DNA of 64,000 bases, from positions 744,001 to 808,000 of the forward strand of contig CBDDJT010000004.1 of NCBI GenBank assembly GCA_965229765.1, read 5' to 3'. Position 1 is the first letter of the stretch. Each line of letters starts with the position of its first letter. The notes under the pieces were generated by a model. It saw only the letters and a list, made by a program, of their open reading frames with translations. It did not search any database and was not told the DNA's origin. Position numbers and translations under genes: made by a program. This DNA is from ASV31 sp965229765 (GTDB lineage: Bacteria; Pseudomonadota; Alphaproteobacteria; Rhodobacterales; Rhodobacteraceae). This document shows positions 1 to 8,576 of this stretch, piece by piece.

Positions 1-924
1 ATGACAAGCGCTAGGATCATCGGACTTGGTGAACCGCTCATCGAGATGGTGCGGTTGCCGATGCTTCAAGATGGACGTCCCGTCTATCGACAGGGTTTCG
101 GGGGCGACACGCTGAATGCCATGGTCGCCGCGACACGTCAGGGGGCCGCGACCGGATACATCTCTGCCGTCGGAGGAGATCCGTTCGGCGAGGATATCCT
201 GGCGCTTTGTGATGCCGAGGGCATCGATCGCACTGCGGTCATCGTGCGGCCGACGGACCCGACCGGCGTGAACTTTGTCCATCCCGATCCGTCGGGCCGG
301 CGGTTCTCCTATGCGCGTCGGGGCTCTGCCGCCAGCCTCTTTACAGCCGCAGAACTGCCGGAACCGGCGATTACCGGGGCGCGCATCCTTCATGTCAGCG
401 CCATCAGCCAGGCAATAAGCCCGACGATGCGCGATGCGGTTCAGCGCGCCGCGGAAATTGCCCGCGCCGGCGGAACGCTTGTTTCCTTTGACCTGAACTT
501 GCGGCTCAACCTTTGGTCCCTGCAAGAGGCGCGGGCGGCGACGGAGGCCCTGCTGCCGCTGGCTGACATCGTGCTTCCGTCGGAAGACGAGGCGGAAATC
601 CTGATCGGAACTCGCGATCCCGATGACATCCTGACCCACTATGGCCGCCATGGCGCGCGCCACGTGGTCCTGAAGCGCGGGGAACGAGGCGCCGTGCTGG
701 CGACGCAGGGTGCACGCCACGACATTCCCGCGCCGCAGGTTCAGGCGGTCGACAGCACGGGCGCAGGGGACAGCTTTGCAGGCTCGTTCCTGGCATACCT
801 GCTGGAAACCGGCGACGCCCGGCGGGCTGCCGAACTTGCCGCGCGTGTCGCGGCGGTTACGGTCAGCGGCTATGGCGCCATCGATCCGATCCCCACGCGC
901 GAGTACATCCTTAAGGGCATTTGA
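1..924 (+). CDS. PfkB-family sugar kinase, 2-keto-3-deoxygluconate kinase-like
   Basis: A 307-residue PfkB/ribokinase-family kinase that probably phosphorylates a keto-sugar acid such as 2-keto-3-deoxygluconate in the cytoplasm. The N-terminal substrate-binding glycine motif (FGGDTLNAM, about residues 33-41) and the C-terminal anion-hole/catalytic motif DSTGAGDSFAGS (about 251-262, with the catalytic Asp) are both present, and the length is normal for the family. The ATG is the first base of the window, so a longer 5' end or an operon partner upstream cannot be excluded. It converges on the EamA transporter gene. The substrate assignment is an inference from overall resemblance to KDG kinases; the family assignment is firm. 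Confidence 0.8.
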   Translation: MTSARIIGLGEPLIEMVRLPMLQDGRPVYRQGFGGDTLNAMVAATRQGAATGYISAVGGDPFGEDILALCDAEGIDRTAVIVRPTDPTGVNFVHPDPSGRRFSYARRGSAASLFTAAELPEPAITGARILHVSAISQAISPTMRDAVQRAAEIARAGGTLVSFDLNLRLNLWSLQEARAATEALLPLADIVLPSEDEAEILIGTRDPDDILTHYGRHGARHVVLKRGERGAVLATQGARHDIPAPQVQAVDSTGAGDSFAGSFLAYLLETGDARRAAELAARVAAVTVSGYGAIDPIPTREYILKGI

Positions 925-980
925 ACCCGGTCCGGCAAGGCCGATCCCGACCGGCCGCCGCCGGACGCATTGACCGTCTA

Positions 981-1844
981 TCAACTGGCGCGGCGGGCCC
1001 GCCACGTCACCCAGACAGAAGCACCGACGACGAGCACCGCCCCGGCCCAGAAACGGGGCGTTGGAACCTCGTCGAACACCAGCGCTCCGACCGAGACCGA
1101 AACGATGAGGCTCAGGTAACTGAGTACCGACAGGAACCCGGCCTCGCCATGGTAATGAGCGCGCAGAAAGCAGAACTGCGCCGACTGGGCAAAGACCCCG
1201 ATCAGCAGGAGCCGAGGCAGGTGACCCGGCGCGATATCGACCCATCCGCTCCAGGCGAACGGGGCCGAGAACGCGGCCAGTCCGAAGGTGTAGAAGGCCA
1301 TCATCACGGTGGCCGGAACATTCCTCAGGCGGCGGGTGACGATGACGGCCCCGGACCCCGACAGGATCACCACCGCCAGCGCAAGAAGCCCGGCCGACCA
1401 TTCCGCGGTCCCGGGACCGACCGCGACAAGGACGCCAAGCAGGGCCACCAGCGCTGCTGCCCAGCGGCGCGGGCCGATGGTTTCGTGCAGGATCAGCGCC
1501 GCCATCACCATTGTGACGAGCGGACGGGTAAAGTTCATCGCCGTGAACAGGGCCAGAGGCACGCGCGCAATGGCAAAAAAGCTTGCCGTCAGGGTCACGA
1601 CGGACAGGAACACTCGCAAAAGATGCAGCCAAGGAGTTTGCAGCCGCGTAAAGGCCGAGCGATCCCGCCAGATGAAGGGCGCGATCATGAGCAGACCGAC
1701 ACCCGCCCGCAGGAACACGATCTGCGACGCGGCATAGTCCATGCCCAGGGCCTTGACGATCGACAGCGCCCAGATGTTCAGCGACATGTCCGCGATCAGC
1801 CAGGCGCCGCCCCTGACATTGTCGCGCGGCGCCCCGTCCGTCAT
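981..1844 (-). CDS. EamA/DMT-family membrane transporter
   Basis: A 287-residue inner-membrane protein of the drug/metabolite transporter superfamily with about ten hydrophobic segments arranged as two EamA repeats (for example SVVTLTASFFAIARVPLALF near residue 85 and SYLSLIVSVSVGALVFDEVP near residue 245). The reading frame is open further upstream, but the ATG at 1844 is preferred because it overlaps the stop codon of the preceding PIG-L gene by four bases (ATGA), a translational-coupling arrangement. Co-transcription with the deacetylase suggests uptake or efflux of a related metabolite. The substrate is unknown. Confidence 0.82.
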   Translation of the reverse strand: MTDGAPRDNVRGGAWLIADMSLNIWALSIVKALGMDYAASQIVFLRAGVGLLMIAPFIWRDRSAFTRLQTPWLHLLRVFLSVVTLTASFFAIARVPLALFTAMNFTRPLVTMVMAALILHETIGPRRWAAALVALLGVLVAVGPGTAEWSAGLLALAVVILSGSGAVIVTRRLRNVPATVMMAFYTFGLAAFSAPFAWSGWVDIAPGHLPRLLLIGVFAQSAQFCFLRAHYHGEAGFLSVLSYLSLIVSVSVGALVFDEVPTPRFWAGAVLVVGASVWVTWRARRAS

Positions 1845-4192
1845 TCGCGCGGTGCGATCAGGTTCGCCATCAGCCGGAACGCCCCCGGCACCAGGTGTTC
1901 CATCTGGTGGTGCAGGATCAGCGAGGTGTGCACATGGCGTCCCCGCCCGATGTCCGCCACAAGTAGCGCGCCCTGATGCGGGGCCTCGTCCGGGTCGGCC
2001 ATCTCGAGCAAGGGAAGGTAAGCCTCGTCCCATGAGCGGGCGAAGTAGAGGCCGCGCTCCTTGACCCAGCCGTCCCAGTCCCCGGGGCCGATCGGATTGG
2101 GGGCCGACAGCACCGGGTGATTGGCCAGGTGGCGGACGGCGGCGGTCTCGTCGGTGACGCGCCAGCGCAGCGAAGGCTGGCCGATGTCCAGACGGCGGGG
2201 CGGGGTCCTTTCGGGGGTCCAGTTGTCCCAGGGCCGGTGATACAGCGTCACCAGCGTTCCGCCCGCCTCGGTCCAGCGGTGCAGGCGCGGCATGTGCGCC
2301 GCCAGTCCGGGTCGAAAGCGCAGGGCAAAGATGCCGATGACGATGCTGTCGAAGCCCGCCAGCGCAGCGTCGCTGGCCAGTTCGGCATCGGTCAGGTCGG
2401 TGACATCCGCACCCAACATGCGCAGCCAGTGGCCGACGCGATCGTTGCCACTGCCGACATAGCCGACGCGCGCCTTGGGCAGCACGGCGTCCAGCACCAG
2501 CACGCGCAGACCCGCAGGACGCGCCGTGGCCGTGGGATCGACATGGTCATGATCGATCCGCCGGACCGCCATCGCCGGGGTGCCTGCCAGCGTCAGCGGG
2601 CAGTCATAAAGCGCAGGCGCCGCGTCGGACGGCACATGAAGGGCAAAGCCGTTTTCGCGCGGTTCGGACTGCCAGCCCTTGGGCACCGACAGGGCCGGCG
2701 CGGCGTCGGCGGGCCGAAGGTCACCGAGCGACAGGTGCAAGGTTTGTGCGCCGTTGGTACGGTTCACCACGGTCGCCGTTGGGGTAAGGGTGCCAGTGCG
2801 CGCGGGCAGGATCACTGGTGGACGCTCCATCGCCACGCGCGCGGTGGCGCTGCCCAGCCGCATCACCACCGCAGGCGCCGGCGGAAAGGCTGGATCATAG
2901 GCGGCGCGGTAGGCATCCGTCGGCGCGGCAGTGCCGTCAACCTTTAGAGTACCGTTCCCCGCCTGCCATCCCCGCGGCAGATCCAGGTCCGCGGCGAACG
3001 CATCGCTTTCGCCGGGGTCGGATTCCAGCGTCAGCGCCGCCTGATCCCCTGGTGACAGCCAGGTTGCGCCGGCCCAGGCTCGCGCCTTGGCCCCAAGCGC
3101 CAGCCGCAGTACATGCGCGAGCTGCGTTACCTTCGCGTCAAGCCTGTGCAGGAGGGTGCCGCGCAGACTGGCAGGACAGGCGGCCCGTGCCGCCAGGATG
3201 GCGTCATGCGCGATGCGCGCCTCCTTCGCGACGGCCCGTGTGTCGGGAAAGGCCGCAACTGCCGCATGAATGGCGACATCGGCGCGGCGCAAGTCGTCCG
3301 CGATCGGCTCGGCGCCGCGAAGGTCGGCCAGCGCCCCGAGTCCGGCAGGCAGGCCCGCCGTCAGCCCGGTATCCGGGCCCGGCACGGCCGAAGCCGCAAG
3401 GTGCAGGGCAAAGTCCCGGCCCGTCTCGGGCCCCACCCAGCGGCCCATGCCCTGTGTCCGGTGATAGCTGCGCGACATCTGGCCGATCAGTTCCCAGGAC
3501 CAACCCGTGACCGGGTCCTGTCCCTTGCCGGCGACAGTCAGCGTGGCAGGCGGCGGCGGAAGATCGTCATCATACGCCTGCCCGGCGCCCGACCATGCCG
3601 GCAGATACAGCTTTGACACCTGCCAGGGGGGCAGGTTCGAGGCAAAGTCGGGATCGGCCGCAGCCTCGATCGCCAGGTGTGCGGCCTCTGTCATCGCGCG
3701 GTGATGGCCGTGCTGGCCGGGCACGTCCAGAAAGGTGGGGCACAGGATATCGGGCCGGTCGGTGCGCAGGATTTCGACGAAGCGCGCCAAAGTCCGGTCG
3801 CGGCCCCATTTGCCCAGCGTTTCCTGACCGCTCTTGGAAAACCCGAAGTCCGTGATCGGATCCTCCGCGCTTTCGGAATGCCAGTACATGCGCATCCCTA
3901 GCACGTCGCAGGCCCGCTCCATCTCTCGGGTGCGCAGCGCGCCCAGGTCTGCGCCTGCCTCGGTGCCAATATCGTTCTGCCCGCCCTCTCCACGCGTGGA
4001 ACAGGCGTAGGACAGGTTGATCCCGTCGCGCAGACCGATTGCGGCAAGCATCGCCGAGGTCTCGTCATCGGGGTGTGCGCCGGACTGCATGAAGCGGACC
4101 ACCGACAGCGTGGGCCTGAGGGCCCACCAAAGGTCCACGATCCGCGGGTGGGCGCGTGTATGGCCAAGGCGTATCTGGTCGGTTGTTGGCAT
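1841..4192 (-). CDS. PIG-L (LmbE-like) deacetylase fused to an amidotransferase-like C-terminal domain
   Basis: A 783-residue protein. The N-terminal third is a PIG-L/LmbE zinc-dependent N-deacetylase: AHPDDE at residues 39-44 supplies metal ligands and the catalytic Asp, TRGEGGQN follows at about 66-73, and the second histidine motif is HGHHRAM at 161-167. PIG-L enzymes remove acetyl from N-acetylglucosaminyl conjugates (GlcNAc-PI, mycothiol and bacillithiol precursors). The middle is beta-rich, and about residues 555-783 resemble a class-I glutamine-amidotransferase-like domain with no obvious catalytic Cys triad. No signal peptide is visible. It sits 3 bp after the ROK repressor gene and overlaps the EamA gene by 4 bp, so it is likely one ROK-controlled operon. 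The substrate is unknown; an N-acetylated sugar conjugate is inferred. Confidence 0.82.
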   Translation of the reverse strand: MPTTDQIRLGHTRAHPRIVDLWWALRPTLSVVRFMQSGAHPDDETSAMLAAIGLRDGINLSYACSTRGEGGQNDIGTEAGADLGALRTREMERACDVLGMRMYWHSESAEDPITDFGFSKSGQETLGKWGRDRTLARFVEILRTDRPDILCPTFLDVPGQHGHHRAMTEAAHLAIEAAADPDFASNLPPWQVSKLYLPAWSGAGQAYDDDLPPPPATLTVAGKGQDPVTGWSWELIGQMSRSYHRTQGMGRWVGPETGRDFALHLAASAVPGPDTGLTAGLPAGLGALADLRGAEPIADDLRRADVAIHAAVAAFPDTRAVAKEARIAHDAILAARAACPASLRGTLLHRLDAKVTQLAHVLRLALGAKARAWAGATWLSPGDQAALTLESDPGESDAFAADLDLPRGWQAGNGTLKVDGTAAPTDAYRAAYDPAFPPAPAVVMRLGSATARVAMERPPVILPARTGTLTPTATVVNRTNGAQTLHLSLGDLRPADAAPALSVPKGWQSEPRENGFALHVPSDAAPALYDCPLTLAGTPAMAVRRIDHDHVDPTATARPAGLRVLVLDAVLPKARVGYVGSGNDRVGHWLRMLGADVTDLTDAELASDAALAGFDSIVIGIFALRFRPGLAAHMPRLHRWTEAGGTLVTLYHRPWDNWTPERTPPRRLDIGQPSLRWRVTDETAAVRHLANHPVLSAPNPIGPGDWDGWVKERGLYFARSWDEAYLPLLEMADPDEAPHQGALLVADIGRGRHVHTSLILHHQMEHLVPGAFRLMANLIAPRE

Positions 4193-4195
4193 GGC

Positions 4196-5377
4196 TCAGG
4201 TCTCTGCGGCGATAGTTGGGGTGAAAAGGCGATTCAGCACCAGTGCGGCGGCGCCCTGGGTTGCCGTCATGCGGCCGCAAGAGCCGCGAATGACCCGTGC
4301 CGCGCGCCGATCAGGCCGGTTGGCCACCGATCTTTGTGTAAGGGTCAGGCCACCGATCAGGTGGTCGACAATGCAGTCCGGCATCGCTCCGCCCAGAATG
4401 ACGGCCTCGGGGTCGAAGAGGTTCTCCACCATTGCGATCGCAGCCGACAGCGGGCCCGCCGCCCGCCCCAGCCAGTCCAGCAGGGCGGTATGGCGCTGAA
4501 AATAGAGGCTTTGCAGATCGTCGATGCTATTGGCGGTCAGGCCGGCCCGGGCAAGGTGACGGCGCACGGACAGGCGGCTTACCATGTCTTCCAGCGGGAT
4601 CGGGCCCTCGACGCCCGGCACGGGGACATGCCCGATCTCGCCGGCGTTCCCGAACGCCCCCGTCAGCAATTGCCCCTGCGACACGATGCCAAGGCCAAGT
4701 CCGGTCCCGAAATAGAGAAACGCGTAGGTCTCCATCCCCTGGGCCGCGCCGGCGATGCGCTCTGCCATTGCTGCTGCGTTGGCATCGTTCTCGACGGCCA
4801 CAGGCAGGTCCAGTGCCCGCGTGAACCAGACGCGGGGATCGGTATCCTCCCATCCCGGAAGCTCGGACCCGCTGTCCCGAATGCCGGTTGCGCCGAAAGG
4901 CCCGGGCATCACAAGCCCGGCACCGACGACCCGGGCCGCGTCGATGCCTGCCGCAGCGATGGCGCGCCCCTTGATGACCCGCACGGCGTCTGTCACCGCC
5001 GGTCTGCCGGGGTCGGGCAGGGGGCGCCGCTCGCTGAACACGATCTCGCCCGTCAGGTCCATCAGCGTGGCCAGAACGGCATCGGGACGGATTTCGGCCC
5101 CAAGTGCATACCCCCCCCTCGGGTTCACGGCGTATTGCACCGGCGGAAGTCCGCGCGCGGCGGCGCGGCGGCCCTGTTCGACGATCATGCCGTCGTCCAG
5201 AAGGTCGGCAATGATGTTCGACACGGCTTGGGTAGAGAGACCCGACGCGCGGGCAATATCAGCCCGCCCGATGCGGCCCGCGGCATACACACGACCAAGC
5301 ACCAGCCTGCGATTGTGGCTGCGGGCGCGCAGCGCGTTCGCGCCAAGCACGGGATCTGGGCGGGCCATCATTCCCAC
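4196..5377 (-). CDS. ROK-family transcriptional repressor
   Basis: A 393-residue NagC/XylR-type regulator. It has an N-terminal winged helix-turn-helix (IARASGLSTQAVSNIIADLL, about residues 40-59) followed by a ROK sugar-kinase-like sensor domain with FGTGLGLGI at about residue 208 and a GNAGEIGHVPV zinc/sugar loop at about residue 228. Proteins of this type repress sugar uptake operons and are released by a sugar or sugar phosphate. It is divergent from the ABC transporter operon, and the 117-bp gap between them holds overlapping TCAA/TTGA inverted repeats. It is probably autoregulatory and the local regulator of both arms. Confidence 0.88.
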   Translation of the reverse strand: MGMMARPDPVLGANALRARSHNRRLVLGRVYAAGRIGRADIARASGLSTQAVSNIIADLLDDGMIVEQGRRAAARGLPPVQYAVNPRGGYALGAEIRPDAVLATLMDLTGEIVFSERRPLPDPGRPAVTDAVRVIKGRAIAAAGIDAARVVGAGLVMPGPFGATGIRDSGSELPGWEDTDPRVWFTRALDLPVAVENDANAAAMAERIAGAAQGMETYAFLYFGTGLGLGIVSQGQLLTGAFGNAGEIGHVPVPGVEGPIPLEDMVSRLSVRRHLARAGLTANSIDDLQSLYFQRHTALLDWLGRAAGPLSAAIAMVENLFDPEAVILGGAMPDCIVDHLIGGLTLTQRSVANRPDRRAARVIRGSCGRMTATQGAAALVLNRLFTPTIAAET

Positions 5378-5385
5378 CGATTAAT

Positions 5386-5423
5386 TCAACTTACTTGATA
5401 GCTCAACTGTCATGCGTCTATCA
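5386..5423 (+). promoter_or_regulatory. Putative promoter and ROK operator of the ABC transporter operon
   Basis: TTGATA at 5395-5400 and CTATCA at 5418-5423 are 17 bp apart and would serve as -35/-10 boxes for the rightward operon. Overlapping inverted repeats TCAActtacTTGA (5386-5398) and TTGAtagcTCAA (5395-5406) cover the -35 box, as expected for a repressor site. Seen by eye only. Confidence 0.4.
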
Positions 5424-5494
5424 TCCCGGAACACGCGGTCATTCGATCGCGGCTAACTGGGCGCGCAGACGGCCGATCCAACAGGGAGACGACA

Positions 5495-6757
5495 ATGGCA
5501 ACTCAAAGATTAAAGGCTCTGGCCTTCGGGGCCGCGACCAGCGCTGCGGCGCTTGTGGCGTCGGCTGCGAATGCGGTCGAAATCGAGTACTGGCAGTACT
5601 TTTTCGACGCACGCGTGCAGGCGATGGAGCAACTGATCGAGAACTTTCAGGCGGCGAACCCGGACATCACCGTAAAGATGACCCATTTCCCCTATGCCGA
5701 TTACCGCACCAAGGTGGCCGCGGCGATCCCGGCGGGCGAAGGGCCGGACGTCGTGCAGCTTTTCTACGGCTGGCTGAACGACTACGTTGCGGCAGACCTG
5801 ATTCAGCCGCTGCCGGCAGACGCTTTCCCCACCGCCACCATCGATGCCGAATTCTTCCCGATGGTTCAGGCCATGAAGGACGGCGATGCCTACTGGGCGC
5901 TGCCGACCGCCGTGCGCTCGCTGGCATTGTTCTACAATGAACGCCTTCTCGAAGAAGCTGGTGTCGAGCCGCCAACCACGCTTGACGAGATGGTCGCCGC
6001 AGCGCGCGCTATGACCAAGGTCGACGGCGCAGGCAACATCACGCAGGTGGGCATTACCGCCGGGATGACCGCGCAGGACCACCACTGGTGGCGAGAGGTC
6101 CTGGTGCGCCAGTTCGGGGGCGAGCCCTACGTCGACGATTATCAGACGGTGAACTACAACACCGATGCCGGTGTCGCGGCGCTGGACTTCTACGTCGGCA
6201 TGGCAGATGGGGACGCGCCGATCACGGCCTTCGGGTTCATGGACGAACCGCAGGCGGCCTTCAAGGCGGGCCGCGCGGGGATGCATATCGACGGTTCGTT
6301 CCGCATCGGTTCGCTGAACAACACCCGCGGGCTGAAATGGGGCGTCACAGAGCTTCCGGCCACGGCTGATGGTACCCGGTCGAACTATTCGTCCTACTGG
6401 GTGAACGCGATCACCACCAAGGCAGAGGGCGAGAAATACGACGCCGCGGTCAAGTTCATGGCATACGTCACCTCGGACGAGGCGATGCAGATCTGGCTTG
6501 ACGTGGTGGGCGAACTGCCGGCCAAACCTTCGGTGGGCCTGACCGACGCGAACGCCAGCGATCCGGTGTTCGGGCCGTTCATCAAGGGGCTTGCCTATGC
6601 CAACACCACGAAGTTCGCCAACGAAAGCGGGCAGCGTCAGCTGATGGTCGAGATGGTCGAGCGGATCACCCTTCAAGGGATGAGCGCGGCCGAAAGCCTT
6701 GCAATCGCGGCAGAGGCCGAACAGAAGCTGCTTGACGATTACTACGCCTCGAACTGA
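5495..6757 (+). CDS. CUT1-type ABC transporter, periplasmic sugar-binding protein
   Basis: A 420-residue extracellular solute-binding protein (family 1). A Sec signal peptide of about 27 residues ends in SAANA, with cleavage before VEIEYWQYFF. The mature protein has the usual EYW, NPDITVKM and GPDVVQLF motifs of maltose/glycerol-phosphate-type binding proteins. A good ribosome site (AGGGAGAC) precedes the ATG. It is the first gene of the operon after the ROK-controlled promoter, and is followed by an intercistronic hairpin and two permease genes. The ligand is probably a sugar or sugar conjugate; which one cannot be read from the sequence. Confidence 0.9.
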   Translation: MATQRLKALAFGAATSAAALVASAANAVEIEYWQYFFDARVQAMEQLIENFQAANPDITVKMTHFPYADYRTKVAAAIPAGEGPDVVQLFYGWLNDYVAADLIQPLPADAFPTATIDAEFFPMVQAMKDGDAYWALPTAVRSLALFYNERLLEEAGVEPPTTLDEMVAAARAMTKVDGAGNITQVGITAGMTAQDHHWWREVLVRQFGGEPYVDDYQTVNYNTDAGVAALDFYVGMADGDAPITAFGFMDEPQAAFKAGRAGMHIDGSFRIGSLNNTRGLKWGVTELPATADGTRSNYSSYWVNAITTKAEGEKYDAAVKFMAYVTSDEAMQIWLDVVGELPAKPSVGLTDANASDPVFGPFIKGLAYANTTKFANESGQRQLMVEMVERITLQGMSAAESLAIAAEAEQKLLDDYYASN

Positions 6758-6765
6758 GGTCCAGC

Positions 6766-6787
6766 GCCCCGGCTTTCGGGCCGGGGC
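6766..6787 (+). other. Intercistronic stem-loop after the binding-protein gene
   Basis: GCCCCGGC and GCCGGGGC form an 8-bp stem with a 6-base TTTCGG loop in the 47-bp gap before the first permease. There is no T-run, so it is more likely an mRNA-stabilising or attenuating hairpin that lets the binding protein be made in excess over the permeases. Confidence 0.55.
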
Positions 6788-6804
6788 CATCCCGGCGGGG
6801 CAGC

Positions 6805-7698
6805 ATGACATTTTATCGAAACCTATCGATCCGCCAGAAGCAGATCGTCTGGGCGTGGGCGTTCCTGGCGCTGCCCGTGATATTTTATTCGGTGATCCGG
6901 TTCTACCCGACCGGCAACGCGATTCTCATCAGTTTCCAGGACTGGAATCTCCTTGGAGACCGCACCTGGACCGGGTTCGACAATTACGCCAAGCTGATGG
7001 CCGATCCCATCTTCTGGAAGGTGTTCCAGAACACCTTTGTGTACCTGCTTCTGGGCACGCCCGTCAGCCTGGTGATCAGTTTCGTGATTGCCTATCACCT
7101 CGACAAGCTGCGCTTCATGCACGGCTTTCTCAGGATGCTGTATTTCCTGCCGTTCATGACCAGCGCGGTCGCGATGGCCTGGGTCTGGCGTTGGTTCTAT
7201 CAGCCCGTACCGATCGGTCTGTTCAACAACTTCCTGGCTTCGGTGGGAATTCCACAGATCAATTTTCTGAATTCCACGACAAATGCGCTGCCGTCGATCC
7301 TTGCGCCGGCGGTCTGGGCGGGCCTTGGCTTTCAGATCATCATCTTCATGGCCGGGCTCAGGGCAATCCCCAAGAGCTACTACGAGGCCGCGAAGATCGA
7401 CGGCGTGTCCACATGGACCGTGCTTTGGGAAATCACCCTGCCGCTGCTGAAGCCCACGATCGTCTTTCTGGTGGTGTTCTCGTCCATCGGGTTCCTGCGG
7501 ATCTTTGACCACGTCTTCAACATGACGTCGCAGAACCCGGGCGGGCCGCTGAACTCGACCAAGCCGCTGGTCCTGATGATCTACCAGACCGCGTTCAACA
7601 GCTTCGACATGGGCTATGCCGCAGCGCAAACCGTGGTGCTGTTTCTGGTGTTGCTGGTGGTGTCGCTCTTGCAGTTGCGCCTGCTGAGGGACCGCTGA
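6805..7698 (+). CDS. CUT1-type ABC transporter permease (MalF/UgpA-like)
   Basis: A 297-residue inner-membrane permease with six predicted transmembrane segments. The cytoplasmic EAA loop that docks the ATPase is YYEAAKIDGVSTWTVLWEIT, at about residues 192-211. The start ATG is taken at TFYRNLSIRQKQ. The stop codon overlaps the start of the next permease. It forms the heteromeric channel with the downstream permease for the ligand delivered by the periplasmic binding protein. Confidence 0.9.
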   Translation: MTFYRNLSIRQKQIVWAWAFLALPVIFYSVIRFYPTGNAILISFQDWNLLGDRTWTGFDNYAKLMADPIFWKVFQNTFVYLLLGTPVSLVISFVIAYHLDKLRFMHGFLRMLYFLPFMTSAVAMAWVWRWFYQPVPIGLFNNFLASVGIPQINFLNSTTNALPSILAPAVWAGLGFQIIIFMAGLRAIPKSYYEAAKIDGVSTWTVLWEITLPLLKPTIVFLVVFSSIGFLRIFDHVFNMTSQNPGGPLNSTKPLVLMIYQTAFNSFDMGYAAAQTVVLFLVLLVVSLLQLRLLRDR

Positions 7699-8576
7699 TG
7701 GCCGTGACCGAACAGATCCGCCCGACGTCAGAGGCCCTGTTGACGGCAAAGCCGCCTCGGCGACCGGCGAACATGGGCCAGTTCCTTCGCTGGTTCCTGC
7801 TTTTTCTGGGCGGGATCGCGATGGTCATGCCCATTGCCTTCATGATCTCGACGTCGCTGAAATGGCCGCACGAGGTCTACAACCTGCGCCTGATCCCCGA
7901 AGAACCGCACCTGGAAAACTATACCTACGTGCTGGAAGACGGGCGCTTTTACTGGTGGTTTCTGAACTCGCTTATCATCGCGACGATCACCACGGTATCG
8001 AACGTCATCTTCGACAGCCTCGTGGGCTACACACTGTGCAAGTTCCGTTTCCCCGGGCGATACATCATCTTCATCGCGATCCTGTCTACGCTGATGATCC
8101 CGACGGAGATGCTGGTCATTCCGTGGTACCTGATGAGCCAGCAGTTCGGCTGGCTGGACAGCTACTGGGGCATCATGTTCCCCGGCCTGATGACCGCCTT
8201 CGGCACCTTCCTGATGAAGCAGTTCTTCGAGACCGTGCCCGACGATTTCATCGAGGCCGCGCGCATCGACGGCCTGAACGAGTTGCAGATCTGGTGGACC
8301 GTTGCGATGCCGCTTGTGAAACCGGCGCTCGCGGCGCTTGCGATTTTCGTTTTCCTCGGCAACTGGACGGCGTTCATCTGGCCGCTGATCGTGACGAACT
8401 CGGTCGAGATGTACACGTTGCCGGTCGGGCTGTCGTCCTTTGGGGACGAAGCAGACGTGGCCTGGGAACTCATCATGACGGGCGCGGCGATCTCGACCAT
8501 CCCGACGCTGGTCGTGTTCCTGATCTTCCAGCGCTTCATCATCCGGGGCGTCGTGATGGCGGGGCTCAAGGGATGA
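7698..8576 (+). CDS. CUT1-type ABC transporter permease (MalG/UgpE-like)
   Basis: A 292-residue inner-membrane permease, the second channel subunit. It has six transmembrane segments and the EAA motif FIEAARIDGLNELQIWWTVA near residue 183. The C-terminus (IIRGVVMAGLKG) matches the RGxxxGAxKG tail of MalG-type permeases. Its start overlaps the last base of the preceding gene and its stop overlaps the next start (ATGA), so the operon is tightly coupled. Confidence 0.9.
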   Translation: MAVTEQIRPTSEALLTAKPPRRPANMGQFLRWFLLFLGGIAMVMPIAFMISTSLKWPHEVYNLRLIPEEPHLENYTYVLEDGRFYWWFLNSLIIATITTVSNVIFDSLVGYTLCKFRFPGRYIIFIAILSTLMIPTEMLVIPWYLMSQQFGWLDSYWGIMFPGLMTAFGTFLMKQFFETVPDDFIEAARIDGLNELQIWWTVAMPLVKPALAALAIFVFLGNWTAFIWPLIVTNSVEMYTLPVGLSSFGDEADVAWELIMTGAAISTIPTLVVFLIFQRFIIRGVVMAGLKG

